Assembly: GCA_023488945.1 (NCBI GenBank)
Contig: JAMDBZ010000041.1
Location: forward strand, 1-7,485
DNA length: 7,485 nt
Source: Deltaproteobacteria bacterium
Lineage (GTDB): Bacteria; Desulfobacterota_E; Deferrimicrobia; Deferrimicrobiales; Deferrimicrobiaceae
Reading direction: 5' to 3'
In this document: one piece after another, positions 6,005 through 7,485 of the stretch
Layout of the letters: each line of letters starts with the position of its first letter
Position numbering within the stretch: position 1 is the stretch's first letter
Notes under the pieces: generated by a model
Told to the model about the DNA's origin: nothing
Databases searched by the model: none
Seen by the model: the letters and a program-made list of their open reading frames with translations, nothing else
Program-made: the position numbers and the translations under genes

Positions 6005-6754
6005 ATGGATGTCGCGGGGATCCGGCTGCGGAACGTCTGCAAGACGTTCCACTTCGACTGCACGGGGACGACGCTGAAACGGGGGGACTACGCGGTCGTC
6101 ACCACCGAGCGGGGGACGGTCCTGGGCGAGGTGGTCCGCCGGATCGAGGGCGTCGCGCCGGCCGGCCGGAACGGCGCCTATGTCAAGGTCGTCCGGCCCG
6201 CCACCGCGGAGGACCTTTCGGCCCACCAGGAAAACGCCCGGCGGGAAGGCGAGGCGCACGCCTTCTGCCTCCGGCGGATCGCCGCCCGGGCGCTCCCGAT
6301 GAAGCTCGTCCGCACCGAGGTCCTCCTCGACCGGAGCAAGACGATCTTCTACTTCACCGCCGACGGGCGGATCGACTTCCGCGAGCTGGTCAAGGACCTG
6401 GCCCACGAGCTCCGCACGCGGATCGAGATGCGCCAGATCGGCGTCCGGGACGAGGCGCGGGCCGTCGGCGGGATCGGGCCGTGCGGCAAGGAGCTCTGCT
6501 GCGCCTCGTTCCTCGCCGACTTCGAGCCGATCACGGTCAAAATGGCCAAGGACCAGAACCTCGCCCTGAACCCGGCGAAGCTCTCCGGCGTGTGCGGGCG
6601 GCTCATGTGCTGCCTCATCTATGAACACGGCTCGTATGCCCGCAGGAAGCCGTGCGACGCCTGCGCCGACGCGCCGGCCGCCGCGAAGGGCGGCGGTGAC
6701 GAGGGGGAGGACCTCGCGTTTCCCTCCGGCGGCGAGGAAGGGCAGGCCCCGTGA
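6005..6754 (+). CDS. ricT: PSP1-domain protein, RicT/YaaT family
   Basis: The 249-residue product aligns by eye with B. subtilis YaaT (RicT) from its first residues (MDVAGIRLRNVCKTFHFD) through the PSP1 domain. In Bacillus, RicT acts with RicA and RicF in an iron-sulfur-containing complex affecting RNase Y-dependent mRNA processing and sporulation; whether that holds in this organism is unknown. Two similar cysteine motifs are clear: CGKELCC (160-166) and CGRLMCC (197-203). A CDAC (217-220) follows, and the last 25 or so residues are a Gly/Ala/Glu-rich tail probably outside the fold. Cys12 and Cys19 lie near the N-terminus. The ATG at 6005 follows a GAGG at the holB stop. The gene ends in a 4-nt overlap with metG. 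The tmk-holB-ricT-metG neighbourhood is recurrent in distant bacteria, which supports the assignment. Confidence 0.88.
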   Translation: MDVAGIRLRNVCKTFHFDCTGTTLKRGDYAVVTTERGTVLGEVVRRIEGVAPAGRNGAYVKVVRPATAEDLSAHQENARREGEAHAFCLRRIAARALPMKLVRTEVLLDRSKTIFYFTADGRIDFRELVKDLAHELRTRIEMRQIGVRDEARAVGGIGPCGKELCCASFLADFEPITVKMAKDQNLALNPAKLSGVCGRLMCCLIYEHGSYARRKPCDACADAPAAAKGGGDEGEDLAFPSGGEEGQAP

Positions 6755-7485
6755 AGGAGACCTTCTACATCACCACCCCGATCTACTACGTCAACGACGT
6801 CCCGCACATCGGGCACGCCTACACGACGATCGCGGCGGACGTCCTCGCCCGCTACCACCGGATGAAGGGACAGAAGGTCTTCTTCCTGACGGGGACCGAC
6901 GAGCACGGGGAGAAGGTCCAGAAGAGCGCCGCCGCCCAGGGGCTGACGCCGCGGGAGCTGGCCGACCGGGTCGTGACCCGGTTCCAGGGGCTTTCGCCGG
7001 CGCTCGACATCACGAACACCGGCTTCATCCGGACCACCGAGCCGCGGCACTACGCCTCCGTCCGGGAGCTGTTCCGCCGGTCGCTGGAAAACGGCGACAT
7101 CTACCTCGGCGAGTACGAGGGGTGGTACTGCACTCCGTGCGAGGCGTACTGGACCGACCTCCAGATCGCCGACGGGACGTGCCCCGACTGCCGGCGCCCC
7201 GTGAGCAAGCGCAAGGAGCCGTCCTACTTCTTCCGGCTCTCGAAATACCGGGAGCCGCTCCTCGCCTATTACGAGCGGAATCCGAAATTCATCCGCCCGG
7301 AGAGCCGCCGCAACGAGGTCGTCGCCTTCGTCGCGGGAGGACTGAACGACCTCTCCGTCTCACGCACGTCGCTCAGCTGGGGCATCCCGGTCCCCGAAAA
7401 TCCCGGACACGTGATCTACGTCTGGTACGACGCGCTCACGAACTACGTGACGGGGGTCGGCTTCCCCGACGGCGGCGAGACGTTC
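6751..7485 (+). CDS. metG: methionyl-tRNA synthetase, 5' part (runs off the window)
   Basis: Charges tRNA-Met with methionine. The 245 codons present cover the N-terminal catalytic domain. They include the opening FYITTPIYYVND, the class I signature HIGH (residues 19-22), TGTDEHG (47-53), a zinc knuckle with Cys127-x2-Cys130 and Cys144-x2-Cys147, SYFFRLSKY after it, and VWYDALTNY (224-232). The KMSKS loop and anticodon-binding domain lie beyond the window. The GTG start is supported by the conserved start of the fold, by an AGGAAGG 9-10 nt upstream, and by the GTGA overlap with the ricT stop, which suggests coupled translation. The frame is open to the last base. Confidence 0.97.
   Translation, partial: MKETFYITTPIYYVNDVPHIGHAYTTIAADVLARYHRMKGQKVFFLTGTDEHGEKVQKSAAAQGLTPRELADRVVTRFQGLSPALDITNTGFIRTTEPRHYASVRELFRRSLENGDIYLGEYEGWYCTPCEAYWTDLQIADGTCPDCRRPVSKRKEPSYFFRLSKYREPLLAYYERNPKFIRPESRRNEVVAFVAGGLNDLSVSRTSLSWGIPVPENPGHVIYVWYDALTNYVTGVGFPDGGETF

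Noticed and set aside
1..7485. CRISPR arrays, tRNA or rRNA genes, insertion sequences
   Set aside because: No regularly spaced repeats, cloverleaf-like sequences, transposase motifs or terminal inverted repeats with target duplications were seen; the intein is the only mobile element supported.

Overview
The window is GC-rich bacterial DNA, with strong G/C preference at third codon positions. It carries a same-strand housekeeping cluster: nrdJ (adenosylcobalamin-dependent class II ribonucleotide reductase), tmk, holB, a PSP1-domain protein of the RicT/YaaT family, and metG (5' part only). The order tmk-holB-ricT-metG, the NrdJ style with a C-terminal TSCPD domain and cysteine tail, and the base composition suggest a deltaproteobacterial (Desulfuromonadota/Geobacter-like) or similar anaerobe-related lineage. 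That placement is inference from gene content, not from a search.

Layout: positions 1-581 hold no supported complete gene. At the far left is a possible divergent (minus-strand) promoter, ribosome binding site and start codon for a gene running off the window. Next come about 360 GC-rich bases with several inverted repeats. The nrdJ control region follows: a TTGACA -35 box and two NrdR-box-like sites 32 bp apart, the first over the probable -10. From 582 to 7485 the genes are tightly packed. nrdJ and tmk are 6 nt apart, tmk and holB overlap by 7 nt, holB and ricT are 9 nt apart, and ricT and metG overlap by 4 nt. They could be translated from one long mRNA. A possible secondary promoter lies inside the end of holB.

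The most notable element is a 456-residue intein inside NrdJ (1536-2903). It sits between Pro and Cys of the NPCGE active-site motif, so the first residue after the intein is the predicted thiyl-radical cysteine and the unspliced protein should be catalytically dead. The intein carries a homing-endonuclease region with an HNH core, a NUMOD3-like segment, a four-cysteine zinc finger and a C-terminal helical repeat-like segment. Its C-terminal splice junction is non-canonical: Gln as last residue, Cys instead of His before it, and a cysteine-rich spacer between splicing blocks F and G. The DNA coding for this junction is an AT-rich island (about 35% GC over 80 bases, by direct count) in otherwise roughly 63-67% GC sequence.

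Functionally, NrdJ makes deoxyribonucleotides, Tmk commits dTMP to dTTP, and HolB is the clamp-loader delta' subunit that helps use those dNTPs in replication. RicT and MetG are the usual co-transcribed neighbours of tmk-holB. If the NrdR-like sites are real, dNTP supply and part of the replisome would share an ATP/dATP-responsive promoter, with intein splicing as a further, post-translational gate on NrdJ activity.
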